From assembly GCA_036873755.1 (NCBI GenBank), contig JAVTVY010033802.1, forward strand, positions 62,001-126,000: DNA of 64,000 bases. The letters are read 5' to 3'. This document shows positions 1 through 10,699 of the stretch, piece after piece. The DNA comes from Hanleya hanleyi (lineage: Eukaryota; Mollusca; Polyplacophora; Lepidopleurida; Hanleyidae). Below the pieces are notes generated by a model. It was not told the DNA's origin. It did no database searches and saw only the letters and a list, made by a program, of their open reading frames with translations. Position numbers and translations under genes: made by a program. Position 1 is the first letter of the stretch. Each line of letters opens with the position of its first letter.

Positions 1-180
1 CGACCGTTGAACGAAATCTGAAGACATATGAACGAAGACCGGTGAACAAAAACCGATGAACGAAGAGCGATGACCGCTGAACGATGAATGCAAAAAGAAC
101 GGAGAGCGATGACCGTTGCACGATAAAGGAACGAAACGCACTGGAACGGAACGAAAGAACCGCAAAAAATGGATGGAATA
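1..180. repeat. Imperfect short tandem repeat
   Basis: Variants of a roughly 10-14 bp motif such as CGATGAACGAA and GAACGAAAGA recur through the first 180 bases with drifting spacing. It looks like a degenerate purine-rich minisatellite cut by the window edge. No coding potential is seen. Confidence 0.55.
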
Positions 181-324
181 ACGCAATCGGGACAACGGCT
201 CAGACAAGTGGAACATCGCTGCACTCGGCCGCTGGTTGGTCAAAATGAGCTGTTTGACATATGGCGGCGCTGAAGAATTATTTCTGGGAATTATACTATT
301 ATTTCTGGAAAACACTTTTAACCA

Positions 325-515
325 GCGTTGAAAGTGACAATGGAATTAGTTCCCACGCGGGATGAAACTAGTTCCAACGCGGGTTGAAATTGATGCAGAT
401 TAATAGTGGCCTTTACCGCCCGTTGGAACTTCTTTCAGTGCGGGATGAAACTACATTCAACAAGAGCTAAAAGTGACCTATACTGGCTGTTGAGTCTACT
501 TTCAACGCTGATTGA
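325..515. repeat. Degenerate repeat with GCGGGATGAAACTA motif
   Basis: The motif GCGGGATGAAACTAGTTCCAA and near variants (GCGGGTTGAAATTG, GCGGGATGAAACTACATTCAA) recurs three to four times with irregular spacing, some copies in the opposite orientation (CCCGTTGGAACTT). It is a diverged local repeat; I do not recognise the family. Confidence 0.4.
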
Positions 516-1010
516 AAGGGTTTCTCACGAAATAATAGTTTGTTTCCCAGATATAATAATATATGAGCCACCGTACTAGTTTCTGACACCGTATACGTAA
601 TTACATTTAGGACAACACTTTTTCAGGAAGGCACACCTGTTAGTATTGCCCTTTCCGGAAAGTGTCTGATCTCCCCCTGAATAATTGCCGCTCTTTGAGG
701 TTAGAGGCACGAAAAGCTGCTTCCGGGAAGTATAGTCGCCTCGGTTTCACGTTTGCCAAAGGCACTCGCAATTATTTTGAATAATATATTTATATAATAT
801 TCCAGAGTATTTGTTTGAAAAACTATTCTGTTTATATTTTCTACATGAACCAATAGATAATGTACAGAGGAAAGTATTTTTTTTAGAAAAATCAAATATT
901 TTATTACTAAAACTAATAGTGAGGGCCTTTGGTGCTTACCGGAAGTTCTTCGCACCAGCATGGCCCCTAGTGGAACAAGGGAGATAAAACTCTTTCCAAA
1001 TTGGGCTATT

Positions 1011-1077
1011 GTGCGGGTGATACAGTGTAGGACACTTCGTTATCAGAAGGAATACGGGTTCGAAATCCCGCACCCAT
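1011..1077 (+). other. tRNA-like sequence, probable tRNA-derived relic
   Basis: The sequence has an A-box-like stretch (GATACAGTGTAGG), a CTTC/GAAG stem enclosing a 7-nt loop GTTATCA, and a clear B-box (CGGGTTCGAAATCCCG). A standard 7-bp acceptor does not form cleanly alongside the T arm: only GGGTG/CACCC pairs, or alternatively GTGCGGG/CCCGCAC at the expense of the T stem. It is therefore more likely a tRNA pseudogene or the head of a decayed SINE than a functional tRNA. Confidence 0.35.
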
Positions 1078-1079
1078 CA

Positions 1080-2930
1080 CACTTACAACACTACCAGTAG
1101 TACATCGGTTTTACTAAGGGTTATCCTGAAATGATTGGCTATTAATAAAGGTATGAAACTTTTTAACTGACATTAATATAATTGTATATATTGGACTATG
1201 CCGATGAGGGAATCAGGCGAGAACAGCTATCTCTCCACTGTTAGATGACTGGCAGCTGCCAAAGGTAGCCATTTTGTAGCACCGTGGTGATTGGCCATTT
1301 ATCAGAGCCAATCAGTGTCGTTAACGCTGACAATCAAGTAAGTGGTGATTACAGCGAAAATGATTACCATGGCAGATGATTGTTGCAATTACGATGACTG
1401 TTTTGAAAGTCTCAAATTACAACAACTTCTCTGAAATAAATCTCGGGTGATTGACGAAATATAATAGGAAAAAACATGTATGGGAAGCGGAGACTACTAT
1501 TCAGACACGGATTAACGCGCTCATTTCTAGCAAAACATTGATTTTTATATTAATCGGAGTAATCTGATATTCAGATATCGTTCACTAAACGGCATTAAAC
1601 GCATATCCTTTGTCTGTATATATACTGAACTCGTTGATAATAGCTGTGGTAAACGTTTTGATATAACACCTCAAGTACCCACGAAGCGACGACCATAATC
1701 GTACAGAAATAGTTACATTATTATTCCGATAAACTGTTTACGAGATATCTAAATTATGAAAGCCGTTATAATGCACACATCGTAATTAGAAAAGCTCCCT
1801 GGGTAGCCTGAATCCTATAGATGCATCCCGTTGGGTCGGTAATAAACGGAATAAAGGAGATGTATTATTTCGACACCATTTATATGAGGGCGTAGCGCCT
1901 ATTTCCTCCACACCAAAAAATCATTAATTTTTTTCGCGCCGTTTTGAGGAATAAAGCGCCTATGGACACGACAAGACACGCGAAAAGGTGCAGATTTTAG
2001 CGTGCTGCCTTGCCGTACATCGCAATATTACTTTCCAATCAGTGAAAGTAATATCCGAAAGTATGGCAATCCATCCGGCATCTTAAGGACATTTACTAGT
2101 ATGGCCACGCCAATTTAATTTAATGCGGAATCCAGTATTACAAATTATTCGAAATGAGTGGATTCCAGAATACGCTAGCATATGGTATATTGAGGGCACA
2201 AGAACGTCAAATTATATTGGGACCCAAAATTTGGAGTTTATGCAAAACTATTCATACTCTATTGCGAAGAATTACGGCATGATGAACGTCGAATTGTTTT
2301 CGAATCAACATTGTTCCTATTCGATCTATTGCGCAAGAATGGTAAATATATAGACTTACCTTCAGGGCCCCTCAACGACTGTTTCCATCAAGTCTAGCAA
2401 AGATTTCCGAAAATGATGCTGCTTTCTTTCATATTACTCGACTTTAATGTGTATTAAATCCACTCTCTATTTTATGTACTATAAATTATTCGTGGGAGTG
2501 GGTGTTGGGTGTGTGTGCGTGGATGTGTGTTGGGGGGGGGGGGGGTGTATACCACAGCCTGTCTTCGGCTGTCGACTATGCGAACGCCACCACTCTGTGT
2601 AAGTTTCAGTTGGTAAACAGTTTGATGATGGGGGCCTTAACCATTTGATTCTATAAAAGCTGTTACCGAACGTCAGATGAAGAAAAAGATTTTTGATCGT
2701 CGATTGAACTCGTTTTAACGGGAATTAAAAGAAAAAACAGCCATCTGCTGGAGAAATTGATTTGATTGGAGAAAATTAGACTGTATTATTCTTCAATAAA
2801 GAAACCACAGTATTAAGGTTATACGACATCATCATGTGGCGTGAATATCAGTCAATAATGTTCATGAGATCGGTTTACTCACGAGATCGGTCCTGTTGCC
2901 AGTCATACTAATTGGTCTTGGTATCGTAAA
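1080..2930. other. Gene-free stretch
   Basis: No ORF with recognisable protein similarity, no RNA gene and no long repeat was found. The one notable item is a G-run of about 15 bases near 2524-2545, after a GT-rich tract. The small ORF at 2123-2353 has no recognisable domain and is treated as chance. Confidence 0.5.
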
Positions 2931-2984
2931 CAATTTTATTACTCAGTTATTGGAAATATTATGATCATCTGATATTGCAATAAA

Positions 2985-3240
2985 TAAATGCATTCTAATG
3001 GGAGATTTCAATGTCGACAGTTTCAAGACAAATATTCATATACCCCATCGAAAAACTTCCTGATATTCTAAAATCGAATTATTTTTTCCCTCAAATAACT
3101 AAACCCACCAGGGTTAAATCACATTCGGCAACATTAATTGACAACATATTCATTAATTTTCACGAGAATAACCTCCTTCCGACCATTCCCTACATTTCAT
3201 TTGCTGTATTCTTCAAGCAACGTAACACCACGTAAGTCAA
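2985..3240 (+). pseudogene. Non-LTR retrotransposon endonuclease fragment
   Basis: Translation in two plus-strand frames gives the C-terminal part of an apurinic-endonuclease-like (exonuclease-endonuclease-phosphatase) domain of a LINE. It shows the motif MGDFNVD, then after a frame change LPDILKSN, PQITKPTR and SATLIDNIFIN. In intact LINEs this domain nicks the target DNA so that the exposed 3' end can prime reverse transcription. The upstream catalytic residues and the following SDH motif are not visible, so this is a short broken piece. It lies 1.5 kb upstream of a reverse-transcriptase remnant on the same strand and may come from the same original insertion, though the interval between them is not recognisably coding. 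Confidence 0.7.
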
Positions 3241-4700
3241 CAGTATCCTACCGTCGAGTCATTCCTGAACTAAAGGATCTGTTAAAACATAGGATTTCTA
3301 CCCATCAATGTTTGAGTTCAGACCAAGACAGTCCTTGCAGAAACCACCCGGTGATGAAAGGACACAGGAAGTAGGGATATGATCATTGTTTTGAAAATAG
3401 ATGCAGGACGGTTTTTGCCATTGCTGTCTCAGACTAAACAAAACCATTGATGGGGACAAATTAACCGGGCTAAAATGTGTCAAATACACAATGGCTCTCA
3501 ACTGAAAGTTAACGCTGATGCAATAAGCGTGATAACGCTTGTAAATTTATATATCGTTAGTGAGGAAAATGACCTAATTCTGTTAACATCAAGACGTAAA
3601 ACGTGAGAAGCGAACAAATTTCAGGCGTTGGCCTAATCAAAGATGCGATCGTTTTACACTATGTGTCTTGTTTTACGCGGTTGGCCATTATTCCACAGCT
3701 GGGCGCGGATTTGCCCATAAACGAGACGTCTCTATCAAGGGGAAATGGAGCGCCACTTCTCAACAATATATCATAACGGAAATTAATGACTTGAATATAT
3801 AATATGACACTATCCGATGATGTATACCGTCCCCTAGCGTTTAAACATGCAAAGTAGCGCACTGGGATTATCCACGGAACACGCGATATTTCAGGGAAAA
3901 TAATTGCGCTTCCGTAATGAACGCTTTACATCTTAGGTGTACGACCATTTATTTATATGTGCGTTATTGCTTCCTCTATTAATGATTCCAATTAACTGTC
4001 TTCGTGGAAATTATTTATTCTTTCCGAACTCCATTTATTATATTTGCTTAACGCGCTTATTTAGAATAAATAGCGGAAGTTTATTAATTGCATGTATAGG
4101 GGATAAATGTATTAGCGGACGATAAATGATCCCGTGAACATGGTGAAGGTGTGGAATTTAGACAATGCCTCACATCCACATTCTCATGGCATCCGATTGT
4201 GTTCCCCTACTGTTGGGTGTTACATGGACTTTTAGGAGGTTACAAACAATGGGAGAATGCACATACAAAGTACCGGCCTTCGTCAGTCACAATCAGCACC
4301 CTTGTAGGCATCAGGGAAGAGTGAACATTTGTATACTAGTATCATATTTTGTACTACTGGAAATCGCAGAAATGAATGGTTTATAATGATGAGTGTTATT
4401 CGACGAAGACAACTTAACTAGACGCTCTTAGAAGATATAATTCAACGCACAGTGAAACTGACTTAGTAATGTTTTATCAGTGTAAAACAGTAGTTGGAAC
4501 AACTTAAAAAAGCGATCCCCGAAACTTCTGGAAATATTTCAACAGGTAATCTAAGGGCAGAAATAATACACTTATATCCCAAGATGACTTTCTGAAATAT
4601 TTCTATTCTTTGTATAATGGCGTTACTCACTGTTGTAGCATAGATATGCACAACACTCCACGAGACAAATTATATTGATTCAATATTTGTAGAGTAGGAT
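3240..4700. other. No recognisable gene
   Basis: This stretch lies between the LINE endonuclease and reverse-transcriptase remnants. Small ORFs occur on both strands but none shows a domain I recognise. It may hold unrecognisable LINE linker sequence. Confidence 0.4.
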
Positions 4701-4711
4701 GAAATTATTAT

Positions 4712-5290
4712 TGTGGAAGAGGTCAGGATCGCAATTTGTTATCTAAAAAGTAACAAATATCATGGTAATGATTTTATATATTTAATGAACACCTCAAAGC
4801 ATCGAGTGAAATTCTAGATGCTATAGTCGCAAAATTATTTAATATTATTTTTGAAAGTGGCAGCTATTCTGAAAATGGAAAGAATGTCTAATTTTAGCAT
4901 AACATAAAAAATGAGCTCTGGACGGACCGGACAATATAGAGGCATAACCTTGACTAGTTGTTTCTCTAAGCTCTATACTAGTGTACTAAATAGCAGAATT
5001 AATAAATGGCAAACGAATTTACAGAGGCTTTAGAGAAGGTTCTATTACGGTGGATGCTATATTCTGTCTTCTTCGTGGTATTTTTTTAACATACTTGGCA
5101 GAGGGTGAAAAGATATACTGCGCTTTTGTAGATTTCCAAAAAACCTTTGATTGTGTAGATAGATAACCTTTGTGGTATAAATTAAATAAAGATTGGTGTG
5201 ACTGGTTAGACGCTGAAGAGCAATCTATACATCCGTGAAAGCGTGTATTTTCCATACTGATTTTTTCTTCGAGTGTCACTATCGTTTACG
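4712..5290 (+). pseudogene. LINE reverse transcriptase, first part (interrupted)
   Basis: Plus-strand frames translate to the N-terminal half of a non-LTR reverse transcriptase. Visible pieces are VEEVRIAICYLKSNKYHGND, AKLFNIIFESG, YRGITLTSCFSKLYTSVLN, and the catalytic palm region containing FVDFQKTFDCVDR followed by a stop and LWYKLNK. The first aspartate of the active site falls in VDFQKTFD. Several stops and frame changes show the copy is dead. At 5285-5290 the reading frame is interrupted by a foldback element; the next LINE motif (RQGE..SPILF) resumes immediately after it at 7464. The clade cannot be assigned with confidence by eye. Confidence 0.75.
5285..5290. repeat. Target-site duplication, left copy
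   Basis: TTTACG directly precedes the left terminus of the foldback element and is repeated exactly at 7464-7469 beyond the right terminus. Removing the element with one copy rejoins the LINE reading frame without a shift, which supports its being a genuine 6-bp target-site duplication. Confidence 0.75.
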
Positions 5291-5461
5291 TATGGAAGCC
5301 GGATGCGGCCATTCGTCGCTTCGTCAAATCGACTTTCTAAAAATCGAAGTCGTAGTCAAAGTCGAAGTCGATTCGGCGATTTCACGAAGTGAAAGTCGAA
5401 GTCGTAGCGAAAGTCGAAGTCGATTCGGCGATTTCACGAAGTGAAAGTCGAAGTCGTAGTC

Positions 5462-5576
5462 AAAGTCGAAGTCGATTCGGCGATTCGACGATGCGAAGTG
5501 ACGAAGTCGCGAAGTGGATTTCACTTCGCGACTTCGTCAATTCGCATCGTCGAATCGCCGAATCGACTTCGACTTT
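5462..5576. repeat. Large palindrome (cruciform-capable)
   Basis: A 55-bp arm at 5462-5516 is the reverse complement of 5522-5576 with a single mismatch, separated by a 5-nt loop (GATTT). Pairing could extend further into the flanking 18-bp repeats with a few mismatches. The palindrome sits where the 18-bp repeats switch orientation inside the left arm of the foldback element. Confidence 0.85.
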
Positions 5577-7330
5577 CGCTACGACTTCGACTTTCACTAA
5601 ATCGACGACTTCGACTTTCGCTACGACTTCGACTTTCACTACGACTTCGACTTTCACTACGACTTCGACTTTCACTACGACTTCGACTTTCACTACGACT
5701 TCGACTTTCACTACGACTTCGACTTTCATTGACTTTTACTTCGAGACTATTTTTTCGCTTTGCTGGAAACCATCTGTGCTCTCAGTGTCTCCTCCGTCGA
5801 TATTTTCTACTTCTCTTCCAATTTCATTCTAATTTTGTCATAAAAATACCAACAGGTACTCGGATTTATTGAAATGTTGGCTTTCTGAAAATATAAAGTT
5901 TGATGGTTCTATTAAAAATATTTGCGAAAATACTGCATAAAAATCAGTACTGAAAACAACTGAGATCTGGCTGCATACGTGGCTGCATACGTCGAAACCC
6001 GCTAGATTGGGTATACAAGTATTTGGAGCGAGACTCAACAGTCCCTGGTGCAAACCAGAGCTAATTCAGGATCATTTTTATACCTGAAGAACACCAACAA
6101 GGCAGGTGAGAAAAAAACAATAAAAAAATAAATAAAAATCGGGGCGGGCGGTGATGGGAAACAAGACATTTTTTATGGGACCTAGCCCGACTACGCTTGT
6201 GGAATTATCTGCAGGTAAAAGGTGCAATCATATGATATTGTTCAGATAGTATCACTATGCCAACAATGATCAACCGCAATTTCAATGTTAATCACATTAT
6301 GGAAATATTTGTTCAGGTGACATACGGTTTAATTGGCCACATCTGTGACACTCCTTGTTTCGCGTTTGAACGGAGTTGTATCTTTTAAATTACTCAGAGG
6401 TTCATCTCTCTCGCCAATTGTCATAATCCACCCTTATCATCCGCGATGAACCCAAAACTTTGACATGATACTTTATGCTCCTTCTCTTCAAATTAGAGCC
6501 TTAACCATCCCCTCCAACACTTACACTCTCTGATATCGTTAGCCTCTAAAGATACGGTATATAACTTTGATGGTTCCCAAATTACGAGCTCCTTTTCGGG
6601 TAGTACTTTTGTAAGTACGCCCGTATATGAGAACAGTTGCAATTGAACCTGCACCGAAATCAACGAAATGTCACCGATTCGCCGTATGGCATCACAAAAA
6701 ACAAAATAAAAAACAAATAAAACCAATGAAAGGCCTATAGAATCCCCTAAATATTCAACTTTATACTTTTTGTTTTATTTCCATATATGATACATATAGA
6801 AATTATCATAATTAAGATATGGGACATGTAAAATACGGTGACATTAAAACATAAAATACACATTACACACATAAGACCTATACAAAAGTCACGGACACCT
6901 CTATTATGACATAAAAACAGGTAGGACAACATACACTCTTACATAAAAACATAAAACACTATGACATGTAAAACAGACACTAGGACATAAATATCTATAA
7001 AACCAACGCTATGACATGAAAACCCATAGAACAAACACTATGACATAAAAAACCTATAAAACAAACACTATGTGTATGACAAGATAACAGTCTTGCTCTG
7101 TTATGCAAGAAAAACTGTTCACAACCCTTAAATAGGGGCCAACTTTCTTGTGAAGCGGAAATAAGTTTATTTCCGATCATGCTCTCAACTCTGTCTTCAA
7201 AAGTCGAAGTCGTAGTGAAAGTCGAAGTCGTAGCGAAAGTCGAAGTCGTAGTGAAAGTCGAAGTCGTAGTGAAAGTCGAAGTCGTAGCGAAAGTCGAAGT
7301 GGTAGTGAAAGTCGAAGTCGTAGCGAAAGT

Positions 7331-7391
7331 CGAAGTCGATTCGGCGATTCGACGATGCGAAGTGCATCGTCGAATCGCCGAATCGACTTCG
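7331..7391. repeat. Palindrome in the right foldback arm
   Basis: A 28-bp stem (7331-7358 with 7364-7391) surrounds the loop GAAGT. It shares its stem sequence (GATTCGGCGATTCGACGATGC) with the larger palindrome in the left arm, but lacks that arm's central extension. Confidence 0.8.
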
Positions 7392-7463
7392 GCTTTGACT
7401 ACGACTTCGACTTTTAGAAAGTCGATTTGACGAAGCGACGAATGGCCGCATCCGGCTTCCATA

Positions 7464-7870
7464 TTTACGCCAAGGAGAGGTATTGTCGCCTATTTTATTT
7501 TCGCTCATTGTAGAAGACCTGGAACAGTATTCATTGCTTAACACGGACTCTGGATTGTCTTTAAATGAAATATCCATCTATCTTATATGCTATTTCCGGA
7601 AGATGTGTTATTTTCCGATACAGTGAAATATCTCCAAGATAGTTTTGATGCGTTATTTCAATATAGTGTAAATTGGGCACTGCCTCTGAATGAGGTTGAG
7701 ACAAAGATATATGGTATTTAGACAAGGAGGAACTGTGCTGGAAAATGAGAAATGGTACTGTAATGAAGTTTCTTTTTCTAATTCAAATTAAATGCTGTGC
7801 TCTGGGTATCTCGCACGGTACAACATATTTACATCATATATCAATCGTTGACAAACCGTCCCATGTGAAG
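7464..7870 (+). pseudogene. LINE reverse transcriptase, second part
   Basis: Right after the foldback element, plus-strand translation resumes the same reverse transcriptase with LRQGEVLSPILFSLIVEDLEQY, the finger/palm segment normally found as GVRQG-SP-LF. Further on, in shifted frames, are ADTVKYLQDSFDALFQYSVNW and KWYCNEVSF, which fit the region following the FADD active-site box and the thumb. The FADD box itself is not intact. This is the downstream half of the gene at 4712-5290. Confidence 0.7.
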
Positions 7871-8095
7871 TGATAGGGGAAAGAGAGCAGAAGAACGATC
7901 CGTGCGTCAATGCACCGACCGGTTCTATCGGGTCCCATCCATTGTCTAAGGATTAAGTTCAATTATAGTGCAAATCCGGGATTACATTGAGTGGTAAGTT
8001 TGTTTTAAAATGCATCTGATGTTTGAAAACACTGGTATGCGCATAACATTCGCGAAGCTCTATTGACCTAGTTTCTTGACCGTAGCTCAAGGGGT
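7870..8095. other. Unassigned spacer
   Basis: Between the LINE remnant and the next element I see only a short unannotated sequence ending in CATAGT, which is the left target-site duplication of the element at 8102. Confidence 0.4.
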
Positions 8096-8101
8096 CATAG
8101 T

Positions 8102-8750
8102 TACGGAAGCGCCTAGGGACCATAACGAGAAATATTTTTTTCGAATTCGAGATAGTAAGTCGAAATTTCGAAATAGTATGCTATGTCGAAATTTCGAGTT
8201 ACTATGTCGAAATTTCGAGATACTAAGTCGAAATTTCGAGATATCAAGTCGAAATTTCGAATTAGTATCTCGACATTTTGACATTGTAGCTCGAAATTTC
8301 GACGTAGTATCTTGAAATGTCAACTTAGTATCTCGAAATTTCGACTCCGTTGTCTCGAAATTTCGACGTAGTATCTCGAAATGTCGACTTAATATCTCGA
8401 AATTTCGAATTAGTTACTCGAAATTTCGAGTTAGTATCTCGAAATCTCGACTTAATATCTCGAAATTTCGAATTAGTATATCGAAATTTCGACTTAGTGT
8501 ATCGAGATTTCGAATTGGTATCTCGAATTTTCGATATAGGAACTCGAAATTTCGACATAGTATACTATCTCGAAAATTCGAATTAGTATATCGAAATTTC
8601 GACTTAGTGTATCGAGATTTCGAATTGGTATCTCGAATTTTCGATATAGGAACTCGAAATTTCGACATAGTATACTATCTCGAAAATTCGACTTACTATC
8701 TCGATATTTGGAAAAAAATATTCCTGTCACTGCCCCTAGACTCTTCCGTA
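8102..8750. mobile_element. Short non-autonomous DNA element with 21-bp palindromic repeats
   Basis: The ends are inverted copies, TACGGAAGCGCCTAGGGACC on the left and TACGGAAGAGTCTAGGGGCA on the right (reverse-complemented), both followed by a run reading AATATTTTTTT. They are flanked by the 6-bp direct repeat CATAGT (8096-8101 and 8751-8756). The interior is about 25 tandem units of 20-21 bp centred on the 12-bp palindrome TCGAAATTTCGA, with variants such as TAGTATCTCGAAATTTCGAC. A 110-bp block is duplicated in tandem (8471-8580 and 8581-8690). ORFs running through both strands with a 7-residue period (SRNFELV) are repeat artefacts. Confidence 0.75.
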
Positions 8751-8756
8751 CATAGT

Positions 8757-9405
8757 CACATTCTTGTGTGAAAATCCAGGGTCCCATGTTAAGAGACACG
8801 AGAAACGGTATACAGACACCCAGTACTACATTACACATCCCGGGTTGAGTCGTGCCCAAAGTAATAGTAATTTAGTAATTTTATAGGCTACGCTAGGACT
8901 CGTCATAACTCGTCTTATTGGGAAAGTTAATACTGCACGATGATAGAACAATGGATTCGATTGAATCTGATCGTACATGTATTGTGCAAATATTTGTCAC
9001 AGATAAAGTAATTCTCAGATACTCGGAATCGTACAGACTTGTTTCCATCCTATTTCCAGGGAAAACATATATCACCAACGGTGAAAGTTTCGCTAATATT
9101 TTGCCTTTTTGCGAATAAGCCCTCGCAGATCTCTGAAACAATACATGTAAGTTTCTGTATATAACAGATCGCTATTAGTTTGTGATGGATGCGTTGTTTT
9201 TGTCGTTCGAGAGAAAAAAGAAGCGTAATTTGATTGAAACTGATACGTTAAGCCGATAGAAGTCAGGTTGTCTTTGAATGACACAACACCGGAAATGGTA
9301 TCTCTATGGAATAGCCAAGCGGAGGCGAGTTAACATATCAGCTGAATAACGTTGGATGAAACTATCCAATGAGAAACTGCCGTACACAGATGGCAAAATA
9401 GCATC
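8757..9405. other. No recognisable gene
   Basis: Small ORFs on both strands around 8890-9280 show no domain. No repeat or RNA structure was identified. Confidence 0.4.
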
Positions 9406-9407
9406 GC

Positions 9408-9821
9408 AGCGTGAAAGATCTCTAGCGATACGTTCCGTAACCTGTGTCTAATTCTGCTCAACCTTGGGCTAGGGGACGTTTGAATATCATGTGTTTAACA
9501 TGCAGATGGTGGTGTTCAACAGAACAGTCACAACTAAGGCGTGACTGAGATACATACTTTGGAAATGACTTGGAATTCATTTGAATGAAGAAAAATGGTC
9601 AGTGATTAGGATTTTATATATAGAATATCATCACGTCTTGCTGACATCATTGGAAACTGTTGACCGCTTCTCTCTTGTATGAAAGCATTCTGTGTTTTTA
9701 TTATTTTTATTTCATACACATTTGGAATTGGATCTGTCATACGAAATAGGTCTTTCGATTATTGACGCGGATATTCTTTTATGGACGAAGACTGATCATT
9801 GAATGTCGGATCTGACGCTTG
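9408..9821 (+). mobile_element. Penelope-like retroelement, 3' tail only
   Basis: This matches the 3' end of the Penelope-like element at 37.5-38.0 kb. It begins at the last codons of the reverse transcriptase (GCGTGAAAGATCTCT), then shows the shared landmarks CTGTGTCTAATT, GGGCTAGGGG, ACAGTCACAA, GCGTGACTGAGATACAT, TGTTGACCGCTTCTCTCTTG and the terminal block GGACGCGGATATTCTTTTATGGACGA ending in GACGCTTG. The copy is severely 5'-truncated, as expected for target-primed retrotransposition. It is more diverged than the other copies and so is probably older. Confidence 0.75.
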
Positions 9822-9984
9822 CTACTGGATATGTTACGCAATATTTCATTACTTTTCTTTGAACAACAACAATAGATCTATTCATATGGGGCTACAAATA
9901 CAGAGCTACATTGCATGTGGATCCATCCTTCCGCCAATCTCAGCTAGCGTCTACTTATATAGATATCCATCATTCTCGCAGGTT

Positions 9985-10695
9985 TCCGGGTTTGTTCTAT
10001 CTGGTAATTCTGCCAGTATCAGACACTGGGGAAATGGAAACCGAAATTGATATAAATACGGGCAATGTTAGGACATGTCCCGATTCGAATAGTGAGTCCC
10101 GCGTGGAATTACCTACGGCGCTGTTCAACACGGCAGAGGCGAGAAAATTATTCATGCGTCTAATTACGCGGTCATTATTACAGAAAATGGCAGAAAAATT
10201 ATCGACTTTGGCGTACGATCCCGGGAGACTACACCATAACGCGTTTACTGTTTGCCGCTGTAATTTGGTTTTGACTTTTTGGGTCCTAATCACTCCCCCG
10301 GGTTGGTGGGAATGTTTTCAACATTAATACGGGGAGCTGTAGTGTTAATTCGTGTTCCGGGTAATTTACGGTCAGACAAACTCTATGATATGTTTATAGA
10401 GGGAATATTAGCCTATTGGCCCCAGGAAAATCTCTGAAGGCCCAAACACTGTTCTATAACAATGAAATGGTTAATCCGAAAATTGCCAACGCTTTCTGTG
10501 AACGTATACATATCTGGTTAAATTACGACACGAGAGGTGGAGAAAAGGGTCAACGTGTGCGAGGTAATCTATCAAAATAATAATTACCAAACTGCCCATC
10601 GCTGTAAGTTATTCCTGAAAGCATGGGTTGTTTGTCTCCTTCATTTAAATGAAGAGGAATATATAGAAAAATTGAGAGGAATAATTCATAGAGGG
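9985..10695 (+). pseudogene. Degenerate coding-like sequence, family unknown
   Basis: Consecutive plus-strand segments in three frames read as protein of ordinary composition. They include DINTGNVRTCPDSNSESRVE, EARKLFMRLITRSLLQKMAE, LAYDPGRLHHNAF, then RVPGNLRSDKLYDMFIEGIL, then YNNEMVNPKIANAFCERIHI, and KLFLKAWVVCLLHLNEEEY. The runs abut with simple frame changes and few internal stops, as in a decayed gene of at least 230 codons. I do not recognise the family, and no catalytic motif is evident. It may be part of a mobile element given the surroundings, but chance ORFs cannot be excluded. Confidence 0.35.
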
Positions 10696-10699
10696 TGAG

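Larger units (their letters stand above)
5291..7463. mobile_element. Foldback-type DNA transposon with repeat-filled inverted arms
   Basis: The termini are inverted copies starting TATGGAAGCCGGATGCGGCC, identical for about 52 bases, and flanked by the 6-bp direct repeat TTTACG. Inside each terminus the arms (about 5291-5730 and 7190-7463) consist of tandem 18-bp units of the type GTCGAAGTCGTAGTGAAA, inverted relative to each other and interrupted by long palindromes. The middle (about 5735-7185) is AT-rich with no credible ORF, so the copy is non-autonomous. Long inverted repeats built from short tandem repeats are the hallmark of foldback elements such as those of Drosophila. The long ORFs on both strands of the arms (runs of KVEVVV or TTSTFT) are artefacts of the 18-bp repeat. 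A 6-bp duplication would fit only a few DNA-transposon superfamilies; I cannot assign one. Confidence 0.8.

Noticed and set aside
2520..2550. G-rich run as a possible quadruplex element
   Set aside because: It is a simple homopolymer next to a GT tract with no partner feature, and homopolymer length is prone to sequencing error.
5389..5872. Overlapping ORFs of 89-147 codons with KVEVVV, TTSTFT or RLRLSL repeats
   Set aside because: All frames and both strands are open because the 18-bp repeat unit is a multiple of three without stops. No unique protein sequence is present.
5291..8750. CRISPR-like array
   Set aside because: Repeats are contiguous with no unique spacers, and the surrounding sequence is eukaryotic transposon DNA.
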